This document shows positions 1 through 7,844 of a DNA stretch of 64,000 nucleotides, one piece after another. Origin of the DNA: Flammeovirgaceae bacterium (GTDB lineage Bacteria; Bacteroidota; Bacteroidia; Cytophagales; Cyclobacteriaceae); the NCBI GenBank assembly GCA_016712035.1, contig JADJRT010000001.1:1-64000 (forward strand). The letters run 5' to 3'. How positions within the stretch are numbered: position 1 is the first letter of the stretch; each line of letters begins with the position of its first letter. A program made the translations under genes and the position numbers. The notes under the pieces are model-generated. The model saw only the letters and a list, made by a program, of their open reading frames with translations. It did no database searches and was not told the origin of the DNA.

Positions 1-227
1 GCAGCTTCAAACAACCACCATTGTTCTGAAGCAGGATCTACTAAAGCCAGTGAAACAACAGATTGCTTTAATGTCTTATCCCGCCAGGCAGGTTCACAAC
101 AAGATTTTTCGCAACCGATGTGCGGATAACCTGCATCTTGCGCAAACCCTAACACGATCAGGTAAGGAGTTTGGCTTAAAGACTCCTTTCGCCAATAAGC
201 AAAAAGCAAGGCAAAAAATATTCGCAT
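1..227 (-). CDS. MBL-fold hydrolase, PqqB-like, N-terminal part only
   Basis: Reading leftwards from an ATG at 227, about 75 codons stay open to the window edge. The product starts with a hydrophobic stretch (MRIFFALLFA), compatible with a signal peptide, followed by YLIVLGFAQDAGYPHIGC, a Cys-Cys pair and SLALVDP. That order is typical of the start of PqqB-like metallo-beta-lactamase-fold hydrolases in Bacteroidota. The metal-binding HxHxDH motif would lie beyond the edge, so catalysis cannot be judged. The start codon overlaps the stop of the cyclotransferase gene by one base (TGATG), so the two are probably cotranscribed. The region after the leader (YWRKESLSQ) is unusually charged for a signal peptide, so a local indel is possible. 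The family call is by pattern only. Confidence 0.7.
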   Translation of the reverse strand, partial: MRIFFALLFAYWRKESLSQTPYLIVLGFAQDAGYPHIGCEKSCCEPAWRDKTLKQSVVSLALVDPASEQWWLFEA

Positions 228-1003
228 CACTGCGTTGGCTTAGGGTTATCTATTTTAAGAATATAAATATGCGGCCAATGCTTTCCGGTAACTAAGAACG
301 ATTGTGTGCCCGGATGCCAGGCAATTCCATTGAGTACATCCATGCGCGGGTTGGCTTTGCGCGCGTCCTTATATAATTGTGTTAAATCTAAACGACCAAC
401 AACTTTACCACTGGACGGATCAATCTTCACAATCAAATTGGTTTGCCATACATTGGCATATACAAAGCCATCAATGTATTCTAATTCATTCAAATTCTTT
501 ACCGGCCCCTGTTCATCAGTAACTGAAATACTTTTTTGAATCTCCAGACTTGCCGTATCCAAAAAATGAAGTTGATCAGTGCCATCACTCATAATAATAT
601 GAGTGCCATCATTGGTAAGTCCCCAGCCTTCACTTTTGTAGGTCCACTCTTTTATTTTTTTAAAGTCCTTCAGGTTGTAAACAAAGCCGGTATGTTCTTG
701 CCATGTAAGCTGATACACTTTGTTATTGAGGATGTCGATGCCTTCACCAAAATATTTCTGATCAAGAATTACTTTTTTATCCAACTTACCGGTAGCTACA
801 TCCACTAATCCAATCCACGAGGTCCCGAACTGGCCCGTGCTTTCATACAACTCGCCTTTATGGATGACAAGGCCTTGGGTAAACGCTTCGGTATCGTGTG
901 GCCAAACACTGCGAATGGAATAATTGATTTTCAACGCATCCACCACAGTCTTTTTTTCCTTGGTTGGCGTGCAACCAAGCCAGCCCAAGGCTACGACTGC
1001 CAA
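227..1003 (-). CDS. glutaminyl-peptide cyclotransferase, lipoprotein-like
   Basis: Converts N-terminal glutamine of peptides to pyroglutamate (glutamine cyclotransferase family, beta-propeller type). Family signatures are visible: WPHDTEAFTQGL near residue 35, LYESTGQFGTS near 52, LNELEYIDGFVYANVWQTN in the second half, and NGIAWHPG plus VTGKHWPHIY at the C-terminus. The 258-residue length is normal. The N-terminus carries a lipobox-like WLGC, so the mature protein is probably a lipoprotein outside the cytoplasm. The start is doubtful. The open frame begins only at a TTG (1001-1003), which leaves too short a signal peptide. A better ATG at 1025-1027 is in frame but separated by a TGA at 1007-1009. 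It is followed directly by the MBL-fold gene. Confidence 0.85.
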   Translation of the reverse strand: MAVVALGWLGCTPTKEKKTVVDALKINYSIRSVWPHDTEAFTQGLVIHKGELYESTGQFGTSWIGLVDVATGKLDKKVILDQKYFGEGIDILNNKVYQLTWQEHTGFVYNLKDFKKIKEWTYKSEGWGLTNDGTHIIMSDGTDQLHFLDTASLEIQKSISVTDEQGPVKNLNELEYIDGFVYANVWQTNLIVKIDPSSGKVVGRLDLTQLYKDARKANPRMDVLNGIAWHPGTQSFLVTGKHWPHIYILKIDNPKPTQ

Positions 1004-1194
1004 TAATCAATATCCCGTTCTAATCATGATTTTCAAATTTCAGAAAAAAGAGTCGAAGGTAGTCGGATTACGATCCAACTTAAAACCAGAAAAGAATTAA
1101 TGCCCTCTTGTATTACCCTAGAAAACTGCAACGACTTGGTAATTAAATTATAACTTAGTTTAAAGAAACTCGTTAAATCCAAAAAAAAATTACC

Positions 1195-1371
1195 ATGGCA
1201 AAACAACTAGTAAAAGGAGACAAGAAATTATTTGGAGTATGCAGTGGCCTTGCCAACTACTTTGATCTGGACCCAACGGTAATGCGGCTAATATTTGTTT
1301 TCGCATTCTTTTTTGCAGGAATGGGGTTCTTACTCTATATCATCATGGCACTCATTATGCCTGATAAATAA
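1195..1371 (+). CDS. PspC-domain mini-protein (58 aa)
   Basis: A short gene of 58 residues from ATG at 1195 to TAA at 1369-1371. It begins MAKQLVKGDKKLFGVCSGLA, continues with YFDLDPTVMRLIF and ends in a hydrophobic segment (FVFAFFFAGMGFLLYIIMALIMP). This is the complete PspC fold: a GVCSGLA-type signature followed by one or two membrane segments. PspC proteins belong to the phage-shock envelope-stress response, but stand-alone mini-PspC proteins are common in Bacteroidota and their exact role is unclear. No pspA or pspB gene lies nearby. An A-rich stretch rather than a clear ribosome-binding site precedes the start. Confidence 0.85.
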   Translation: MAKQLVKGDKKLFGVCSGLANYFDLDPTVMRLIFVFAFFFAGMGFLLYIIMALIMPDK

Positions 1372-1388
1372 GTGATCCCAAAATTATC

Positions 1389-2774
1389 CTAACGCACAAT
1401 AAACCGTCCGGGAAAATTAGGCTGCGCCACCTGATTTCGATAAACCAATTTTCCATTAACCCACACATATTCAATCCCTGTTGAAAGTGCGGTTGAGTTT
1501 GTAATGGTAGCCTTGTCGATGATGGTTGCCGGATCAAACAAAACAAGGTCTGCAAAATTTCCGCGTGCAATTACGCCTCTGTATTTTATACCCACATGCT
1601 CGGCTGTAAGTCCCGTCATCTTATAAATAGCGGTTTCCAGTGGCATCAGATTTTGCTCACGTACATATTTTCCTAATACCCGTGTAAAGGATCCATGCCC
1701 GCGCGGATGACCCGATATTGTGCCATCGGAACAAATGTTTGCATGTTCCCAGTCAATAAAATTGCTGATGTCAACTTCACTCATCGATGTGGCAACAATA
1801 GAACTACCGGTCTCTGCCGTTTCGCGAATAATTCGAAGCAATGCCTGCGCGGGTGTTTCATTGTTCAGTTTTCCAATTTCTGTTACCGTTTTGCCTTCGT
1901 ACGTTTTGTTGGGCGGGTAGTTCGTCATAACAGACGAAGCAGGATCGAACAGTTCGCGCGTGGCAAACTCTGCACTGACTAAACTTTCAAAATCCTTTTT
2001 TGGAAACAGTACCCGGGGCGTTGAACCCCACATATTATACGGATATACATCGGCTGTAATATTTATTCCTTCAAGTCTTGCTTGTTGAAGTTGACGCACG
2101 ATAGAAGCTGAATTGCCCCATTTACTGCGCAACGCAATTTTAATATGAGAAATCTGTACAGGAATTTTTGCAGCGCGCCCAATCTCAATAATCTCTTCAA
2201 TGGATTCTTCCACGTGCATATCCTCGCTGCGGATGTGACTGATGTAGCGCCCACCCTTGGCCGCAGCTACTTTGGCCAATTCAACAACTTCATCGCGGTT
2301 GCTATAGAAAGCCTCTTCATACTCCAATCCCGTACCTAAACCTAATGAGCCTTTGTCTAATTCGCGATCTAAAATTATTTTCATAGAACCAATCTCTTCG
2401 GCAGTGGCCTTCCGTAATAAGTCATCTTTCATCACCTGTTCTCTAAGCCAGGCCTGCCCGGTATACGTAGCCACGTTTACACTTATGGGTGTTGCTTTTA
2501 TTCGTGCGCGAATTGTATCAATGGGCGTTGAGCCCCCATCCTGCCCTACCACAATAGTTGTTACGCCTTGACTGGTTACAGCAATAGCTGATGGATTTTC
2601 AAATAACCTCCGGTCGTGGTGACTATGACTATCAATAAAGCCAGGCGCCAGCACAAAACCCTTTCCATCGGTAACCGATTCATTTACAAAAGGAGTCAAT
2701 GTTCCCATATCCTGAATGCGATCATTCACTATGCGCACACCACCCTTTAAATGCCGGAAGGCCCGTGCCATCAA
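1389..2774 (-). CDS. D-aminoacylase / N-acyl-D-amino-acid deacylase family amidohydrolase, N-terminus frameshifted
   Basis: Amidohydrolase-superfamily enzyme hydrolysing N-acyl-D-amino acids. Visible signatures are the metal-binding HxH in GFIDSHSHHDRR, GLGTGLEYE, YISHIRSE, VQISHIKIA and the C-terminal ICSDGTISGHPRGHGSF with RVLGKYVRE, all in the order of this family. The first ten codons of this frame are not conserved. The true beginning (VKVIDGTGLPAFKG) sits in another frame just upstream and joins through a one-base change in a GGG run around 2743-2745. That upstream frame has no ATG and runs back into the end of the serine hydrolase gene, so the protein may be the C-terminal half of a fusion. 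No signal peptide of its own is seen. Confidence 0.85.
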   Translation of the reverse strand: MMARAFRHLKGGVRIVNDRIQDMGTLTPFVNESVTDGKGFVLAPGFIDSHSHHDRRLFENPSAIAVTSQGVTTIVVGQDGGSTPIDTIRARIKATPISVNVATYTGQAWLREQVMKDDLLRKATAEEIGSMKIILDRELDKGSLGLGTGLEYEEAFYSNRDEVVELAKVAAAKGGRYISHIRSEDMHVEESIEEIIEIGRAAKIPVQISHIKIALRSKWGNSASIVRQLQQARLEGINITADVYPYNMWGSTPRVLFPKKDFESLVSAEFATRELFDPASSVMTNYPPNKTYEGKTVTEIGKLNNETPAQALLRIIRETAETGSSIVATSMSEVDISNFIDWEHANICSDGTISGHPRGHGSFTRVLGKYVREQNLMPLETAIYKMTGLTAEHVGIKYRGVIARGNFADLVLFDPATIIDKATITNSTALSTGIEYVWVNGKLVYRNQVAQPNFPGRFIVR

Positions 2775-2792
2775 TCACTTTCACATTTGTAA

Positions 2793-3869
2793 TCAAATGA
2801 GTTGCTGGTAAGGGTGATTGGCTTTTCTTCCCAAATGTTTCTTACCAATCCATGAGCTTGGAAAATTTGAAGAGTTATCTAACAAAATGATGGTTTGATT
2901 TTTATCGATATACCGGATAATGATGGTGCCAAAACCAACCCAACCCCCCGTATGCGACACTATTTTTCCGGGCTCAACAATTCCCCAACCATAACCATAC
3001 TTGGTCGCTTCGCCATTATTCAATTTACCGGGCGTTATCGCTTCCTGAAAAGTTGCCTTCTTTACTAACTTATCGGTGTACAATGCCTGATCCCATTTAT
3101 ATAAATCCTCTACGGAAGAATATACATTACCGTCACCCACAATTCCATCAAACCTTACCAGGTCATTGAGAATTGGTTTTTGATTTTCAAATTGCAAACC
3201 AAATACACGCGAAGGCGGATACGATTTTAATTGGAGATGATATACATACGTGTTCTTTAACTTAAGAGGACCCGCAATGTGTTGCTGAAAAAATCTATCG
3301 GCCGTAGTGCCCGAAACTTTTTCCAGAACAGAGGCGAGGGTTGTGTAGTTCGTGTTGCAGTATTGCCACTGCTCACCGGGTTGAAAAACCAAAGCTGGTT
3401 TTTTTTCCGCGAGCAAGGCAAGCATGATTTCGTTGTTCAGGGTGTCCAATAAATTCATTTGCCCCGCTGCAATATCAAAATATTCAGGAAGGCCCGAAGT
3501 TTGATTCATCAGGTGGCGAATGGTGATGGTGGCATAAGGAAAGCTTGGTAGATATTTTTGCACCCGATCATCATAATTTAGTTTACCCTGCTCTTTCAGA
3601 ATCATAATCATCATGGTATAGAATTGTTTCGACACCGAGGCCAGATTAAAAGCAGAGTTTGTAGTAAGCGGTTCTTGTGTTTGCGGATTGGCAATACCAA
3701 ATGCTTTCTCGTATAGAATCTTCCCTTTCTCGCCAACTAACACAGTCCCATTAAAAAGTTGTCGCTGATTCAAATAGGTGAGCACGGAATCAATTCGCTG
3801 TAGCTTTTTTGCGCTTTGCGAAAAACTGAATGCCGGAATAAAAAACACTAGGACAAGTATCTTCTTCAT
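2793..3869 (-). CDS. serine hydrolase, beta-lactamase/penicillin-binding family
   Basis: Class C beta-lactamase-like serine hydrolase (PF00144), probably acting on D-amino-acid or peptidoglycan-derived peptides in the periplasm. I place the start at the ATG at 3867-3869 because a signal peptide follows (MKKILVLVFFIPAFSFSQ). The active-site SxxK is in NLASVSKQFY, the second motif YxN in YCNTNY and the third motif HTG in SHTGGWVGFG. Length is about 358 residues. The C-terminal 15 residues look unlike the family. One extra A near 2838-2840 would carry translation directly into the D-aminoacylase frame, suggesting a two-domain enzyme. It overlaps that gene's upstream coding stretch. Confidence 0.85.
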   Translation of the reverse strand: MKKILVLVFFIPAFSFSQSAKKLQRIDSVLTYLNQRQLFNGTVLVGEKGKILYEKAFGIANPQTQEPLTTNSAFNLASVSKQFYTMMIMILKEQGKLNYDDRVQKYLPSFPYATITIRHLMNQTSGLPEYFDIAAGQMNLLDTLNNEIMLALLAEKKPALVFQPGEQWQYCNTNYTTLASVLEKVSGTTADRFFQQHIAGPLKLKNTYVYHLQLKSYPPSRVFGLQFENQKPILNDLVRFDGIVGDGNVYSSVEDLYKWDQALYTDKLVKKATFQEAITPGKLNNGEATKYGYGWGIVEPGKIVSHTGGWVGFGTIIIRYIDKNQTIILLDNSSNFPSSWIGKKHLGRKANHPYQQLI

Positions 3870-3988
3870 GATTGCGTTATTAACTCTAAAACAGACAATA
3901 GGCAAGATAAGAATTATTTAACTTGCGGTTTGCGTTTTAAAATTAGCCGATAGGCAATCTATTTCTTTATTTTACCCTTTGGCCATTC

Positions 3989-4353
3989 ATGCCTTCAAGC
4001 CAGACACTCGATAATTTCCTTCGAAGAAAATCAAATCACACACTGGAATTATTCCATCATTTTGTTGATGCGTATAAAAAAATCGGTGTCATAACTTTAC
4101 ATCCAGCTAAAACCATGATTGGTATTGCAACTCCACGAAAGCGTATAGCCTACATCACACAACTCGGCAAGAGTTTTATTCATGTGGTGTTTCCTTTTGA
4201 GAAGCCATATTCTGATAATTTATGCTTCCAAAAATTGCACAAGTACCGGGTGATACCAAGCAATTCAATCATCACTTTCGCATGTTAGCCAAAGCAGATA
4301 TTAATAAGGAAGTACTTACCTTTATGAAGTTGGCCTACAAACTCGGAAGCTAA
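3989..4353 (+). CDS. DUF5655-type protein, frameshifted
   Basis: A small cytoplasmic protein of about 121 residues. The first part (FHHFVDAYKKIGVITLHPAKT followed by MIGIATPRKRIAY) resembles DUF5655-type proteins, a family of unknown function. The frame breaks near 4220-4227. Restoring one T in a TT run (TTA TGC TTT CCA AAA) gives a continuous C-terminus, PKIAQVPGDTKQFNHHF then RMLAKADINKEVLTFMKLAY, ending at TAA 4351-4353. The uncorrected frame stops at 4288. It converges on the J-domain gene seven bases away. The start at 3989 is the first ATG; homologues would be needed to confirm it. Confidence 0.65.
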
Positions 4354-4359
4354 TAGGAA

Positions 4360-4803
4360 TTAAACCTCCACAGCCTTACTCACCTTCCTATATATATAAG
4401 AGTGGTAAATATGCCTGCGGGCAAAGCGATCGGGCGTATCGGAATTTAGGAACTTGTTATACGTGCTGTGTGGCAATCCAAAGTATTCATAGCTGCTTCC
4501 ATCGGCAAAATTTACCTGCAGCGTTTGCGCCTTAAAATTAAAGTCCATGATTTTTGAAGCTGTAATTACTTCGGTGTACTGATCCAATTGCTGGGCATGG
4601 GTTTCCGGAGCTACACTTACCAGTAAATGGTAGGCTTCAATCACTGCCTTGCTCTTCTCTTCAGCGGCCAGTTTTTCCACGTCATCCTGAAACTTATCGG
4701 GGTGCCAATCCTTCATAAATGTGCGGTAAATGGATTTTAATTCGGATAGTTGAACCTCTTTGTCAACCCCCAGCAGCTTCCTGGATTCTATTATTTTTTT
4801 CAT
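4360..4803 (-). CDS. J-domain protein with C-terminal KTSC domain
   Basis: A 147-residue protein with a J domain in the first 65 residues (HPD motif in KDWHPDKF, preceded by the helix SELKSIYRTFM). The C-terminal part, FNFKAQTLQVNFADGSSYEY through YHSYIYRK, matches the KTSC domain, a short module found alone or attached to other proteins. The J domain would stimulate an Hsp70 ATPase; the KTSC part has no firmly known function, so the client is unknown. The gene stands alone between two plus-strand genes and starts at ATG 4801-4803. Confidence 0.75.
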   Translation of the reverse strand: MKKIIESRKLLGVDKEVQLSELKSIYRTFMKDWHPDKFQDDVEKLAAEEKSKAVIEAYHLLVSVAPETHAQQLDQYTEVITASKIMDFNFKAQTLQVNFADGSSYEYFGLPHSTYNKFLNSDTPDRFARRHIYHSYIYRKVSKAVEV

Positions 4804-4874
4804 GCGGGCGCAAAAATATACTTTTTAAATCACATGCCAATGATTTTAAACTGGATCAGCCAATAGAATAGAAT

Positions 4875-4882
4875 TACCTTTA
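4875..4882 (+). promoter_or_regulatory. Bacteroidota -7 element TACCTTTA
   Basis: TACCTTTA fits the Bacteroidota -7 consensus TAnnTTTG with one mismatch and ends only four bases before the ATG of the DUF4230 gene. If used, the transcript would have almost no leader. No convincing TTG at the -33 spacing is seen. Confidence 0.4.
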
Positions 4883-4886
4883 CATC

Positions 4887-5534
4887 ATGATTTCGCGTAA
4901 TCTTAAACTGGCTATTATTTTACTGGTTGTTGGCACAATTACCGCCTATGTAGTGCTGGTGGCTATTCCAACCCAAATGGTAAAGCGCAGTTATGAAGCT
5001 GCTAAAACACTGGGCGAAGATTTTAAGAAAGCTTTTCAGTTTATACCTGAAATCACTGTGGAACACACGATTGTTCTCAACCAACAAACCCCGGTACTCG
5101 AGCTTGCCGTTCTCTCACAAAATTTTGGGCACACCTACACGTGGACAAACACGTGGCTTAATAGTACCAAACAAATTTTTATAACCGGCACCTTTGAAGC
5201 AAAGGTTGGATTCGATCTGCGTAAGAAATTCTCGATTGAGCTTATTGATGATAAAGCGTATGTGACATTGCCCGAGCCCACCTTACTATCGATAGAGTCT
5301 AAAGGGGATATTACTTATCGCGATGAAAATGGTTATTGGAATTGGGTTGAAACGGATGACCGAACAAAAGCTACCAATGCATTTATTAAAGATGCCCGGG
5401 CGTACGCTACGCACGCAGCCTTTGTAAAAGATGCCCGATCTAAGATGGAGGAACAAATAAAAGTTTTGTTGAAACCCTATGCTGAAGAGGTAATCATTCG
5501 GTATAGCCATGCTTTAGAAATTCCGGCCAGATAG
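4887..5534 (+). CDS. DUF4230 domain-containing membrane-anchored protein
   Basis: A 215-residue protein with one N-terminal membrane segment (LKLAIILLVVGTITAYVVLV) and an outside domain. The domain has the DUF4230 layout: a central GTFEAKVGFDLRKKFSIEL, then VTLPEPTLLSIE, an ENGYWNW segment and a C-terminal helix with EQIKVLLKPYAEEVIIRY. DUF4230 proteins are widespread but their function is not known. The gene stands alone, diverging from the J-domain gene. The start at 4887 is supported by the membrane segment and the promoter element immediately upstream. Confidence 0.8.
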   Translation: MISRNLKLAIILLVVGTITAYVVLVAIPTQMVKRSYEAAKTLGEDFKKAFQFIPEITVEHTIVLNQQTPVLELAVLSQNFGHTYTWTNTWLNSTKQIFITGTFEAKVGFDLRKKFSIELIDDKAYVTLPEPTLLSIESKGDITYRDENGYWNWVETDDRTKATNAFIKDARAYATHAAFVKDARSKMEEQIKVLLKPYAEEVIIRYSHALEIPAR

Positions 5535-5623
5535 GATTGAATTCATCGTTTAAAAAAAACTTTGTCCAAGATGTAGTTTATTGCCTATCAGCGCTACTAA
5601 CTGAGTAGAAATAAAAGTTAATT

Positions 5624-6145
5624 ATGCCTCATCAACAAGATGAATCTTTTATAGAACTGATAAATACACACCTGCGGATCGCTCACAAAATCTGCAGGGT
5701 ATACACAACATCTTCTGATGAGCATAAGGATTTACAACAGGAAATGATGTATCAACTCTGGAAGAGTTATACTGATTTTGATGGTCGATCAAAATTCTCT
5801 ACTTGGATGTATCGTGTTTGTCTTAATACTGCGCTCACCTATCGAAGGAAAGATAAGACTGACCGATATGAATCTTTATCAGACTATCATTTTGAAATAG
5901 CTGAACATACAGAACAAAAAATGGAAGAGCAAATGAAAGTACTCTTCCTGGCTATTGGTACGTTGTCACCCTTAAATAAGGCAATCGTGTTACTATACCT
6001 GGACGATTTGAGTTACGAAGAAATTGCTGGCATCACAGGGCTCACCAAATCTAATGTGAGTGTGCGTTTGGTGAGAATAAAAAAGAACTGGAAATGTTTA
6101 TTAAAAGTAAAACACGAGAAATATGAAAACGCTAGACGAATTTAA
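5624..6145 (+). CDS. ECF-type RNA polymerase sigma factor
   Basis: Group IV sigma factor of 173 residues. Region 2 spans about residues 10-78, with DLQQEMMYQLWKSYTDFDG and FSTWMYRVCLNTALTYRRK. Region 4 covers about 110-165 with the helix-turn-helix YLDDLSYEEIAGITGLTKSN followed by VSVRLVRIKKNWK. Such factors direct RNA polymerase to a small regulon, often after release from a membrane anti-sigma factor. The next gene starts inside this one (23-base overlap) and encodes a membrane protein, fitting a sigma/anti-sigma pair. The signal it responds to cannot be told from the sequence. Confidence 0.9.
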   Translation: MPHQQDESFIELINTHLRIAHKICRVYTTSSDEHKDLQQEMMYQLWKSYTDFDGRSKFSTWMYRVCLNTALTYRRKDKTDRYESLSDYHFEIAEHTEQKMEEQMKVLFLAIGTLSPLNKAIVLLYLDDLSYEEIAGITGLTKSNVSVRLVRIKKNWKCLLKVKHEKYENARRI

Positions 6146-6736
6146 GAATCAATGGAAGGATACCAGGAGTGAGTCCGCTGAGTATGATGCCGAGTCTATA
6201 AAGAAAATTGTAAAGGAGCAAGCAAAAAAAAACCTAAGCAAAGTGATGCAATACTTTTGGGCTTCATTTGTTTACCAGATAATTGTTTATTCTTGTCTGG
6301 TGCATGTGATGGTCCGATACTTTCAAAATACAGAAATTTTTCTAATGAGTTTGCTGGGTGTTGCGCTACTCATTCCTTTCACGATAATGCTAATAAAAAA
6401 ATTCAAGCGTGCTGGCTTTGCTCGTGCAAAAGATCAACAGATTACATCACTACAGGCACACATTGCTTTTCAGCGAAACGAATTGGAGAGTTTTTTCAGA
6501 TTCAAAAAATGGTACGAGCTCTTTTTAGTTCCTATCAGTAGCGCGCTTGGAGTAGTCATTACATTTAATCTTTTGTTCCGGGTGGCGTTCTGTCGCACCC
6601 TATAGGAGCATGGATAACCTACGGGCTTACGCTTCTATCCTGCTGGTGGGCAATTCGTTCTGAAAATCAGAAGAGCTTCATTCAACCGTTGGACGAAATG
6701 AAAATTTTATTGTCAGAGTTTAGCGAACAAGGCTAA
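6123..6736 (+). CDS. probable anti-sigma factor, membrane protein, frameshifted
   Basis: Translationally coupled to the ECF sigma gene (ATG at 6123 lies 23 bases inside it). The N-terminal cytoplasmic part (MKTLDEFKNQWKDTRSE, then SIKKIVKEQAKKNLSKVMQY) precedes hydrophobic segments around residues 43-60 and 70-92, a loop, then further hydrophobic stretches. The frame breaks near 6577. Adding one T (TTT CCG GGT GGC) restores an extended C-terminus containing VLSHPIGAWITYGLTLLSCW and ends at TAA 6734-6736, giving about 204 residues instead of 160. The anti-sigma role is inferred from position and topology only; no zinc-binding HxxxCxxC motif is seen. Confidence 0.6.
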
Positions 6737-6748
6737 TTGAAATAAATA

Positions 6749-7798
6749 CTACAATTCTTGTTTATAATAGATCTTGTAATACTTTCTTCCATCCTTATCT
6801 ACTCCGCGTTCAATCAATTCCTTGTCGCCATGAATGTAGATGTGAAAGTTCTTATCCAGCTTTAATACACTTTTGAATACTCGCGATTGTTTTTTCACTG
6901 CTTCCGCAGAAATTGAAAAACCATCCTCACGATCAATACTAAATTGCTCTCGGAAGTCCTTGTCAAATTTTCGAAAGGATTTAATCACTTCCGGATCTTC
7001 GAAAACTTCCTTCTCAAATTCTTTTTGATTGAATTCATCTTTCTTTTTAAAATAACCAATCGACTTATTTAAATAATCAATTTGGTCGGCTTTTGATAGC
7101 TCAAATTCATCCCCAATCTGATCCACTACAAAATGACGGGCAATGTCAAGAATATTTCGGGTTGCTTGAAATTCGTCCTTAACAGGTTCGACCCGTAAAA
7201 ACAATTCGCGCCAATATTGTGCATCGGAAGATTTTCCAGATCGATCCAAAATAGAAAGCCGATACCCTTTGTCTTCATCCAGATTATAAATCAAACAGCC
7301 TTTGTCCAATTTTTCGAGATTAATGCCACTCTGAATATTGACTTCAAACCGACCATCCTTTTTGGTGGTCAGTTTAAGAACTGAGCTTTTATTTTCTGAT
7401 TTAAAAATACCAAGTGCTTCTGTTTGGGTGCCATCTATCTGAATGTTAGAAAACATCGCTACAAACAAATCGCCCGATTTAATTAAAGGGTGTACCGACA
7501 CTTCATACAAATGTTTGGCAATGCTCACCGACTTCATATGAAATTGATTAGCTGAATCAAAGATTTCTTTTGTCCATTGAAACATGGGATTGTGCCGAAA
7601 GTCGCCATCGGTTGACGTGAACTGATAATACTCGGCCGAGTTAAAAGCACCAAGAAATGAAGTTGTCAGTTGTGTGCGTAAATCCTCATTGGGCAACTCA
7701 AGTTCTGCACGCGATGCGATCAGATCTTCACCATTTGTTTTATTGCCGAGCGTATGTGCTGAGAAATGGCTAAGTTGAGCCTGAAGCGTGTTTATCAT
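6749..7798 (-). CDS. nucleoid-associated protein, NdpA/YejK family
   Basis: A 349-residue protein of the 37-kDa nucleoid-associated family (PF04245). Features seen include FLVAMFSNIQIDG-like text (DLFVAMFSNIQIDGTQTEAL) in the N-terminal half, a central block with YWRELFLRVEPVKDEF and NILDIARHFV, and a charged C-terminal half with VFEDPEVIKSFRKFDKDFRE and a final FHIYIHGDKELIERGVDKDG. YejK in E. coli binds the nucleoid; here the role is unproven. No defence or mobile genes lie nearby. The gene converges with the sigma/anti-sigma operon and starts at ATG 7796-7798. Confidence 0.8.
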   Translation of the reverse strand: MINTLQAQLSHFSAHTLGNKTNGEDLIASRAELELPNEDLRTQLTTSFLGAFNSAEYYQFTSTDGDFRHNPMFQWTKEIFDSANQFHMKSVSIAKHLYEVSVHPLIKSGDLFVAMFSNIQIDGTQTEALGIFKSENKSSVLKLTTKKDGRFEVNIQSGINLEKLDKGCLIYNLDEDKGYRLSILDRSGKSSDAQYWRELFLRVEPVKDEFQATRNILDIARHFVVDQIGDEFELSKADQIDYLNKSIGYFKKKDEFNQKEFEKEVFEDPEVIKSFRKFDKDFREQFSIDREDGFSISAEAVKKQSRVFKSVLKLDKNFHIYIHGDKELIERGVDKDGRKYYKIYYKQEL

Positions 7799-7844
7799 AG
7801 CGGCAAAGATAACCGATGTCGCCTATCAAACTCAGAACAAAAAA

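Noticed and set aside
50..295. 81-residue plus-strand open frame at the left edge
   Set aside because: It lies opposite the MBL-fold and cyclotransferase genes, whose minus-strand text is clearly conserved, and has no recognisable features.
6749..7798. Nucleoid-associated protein as part of a defence island
   Set aside because: Neighbours are housekeeping or regulatory genes; no nuclease, transposase or toxin-antitoxin gene is near.
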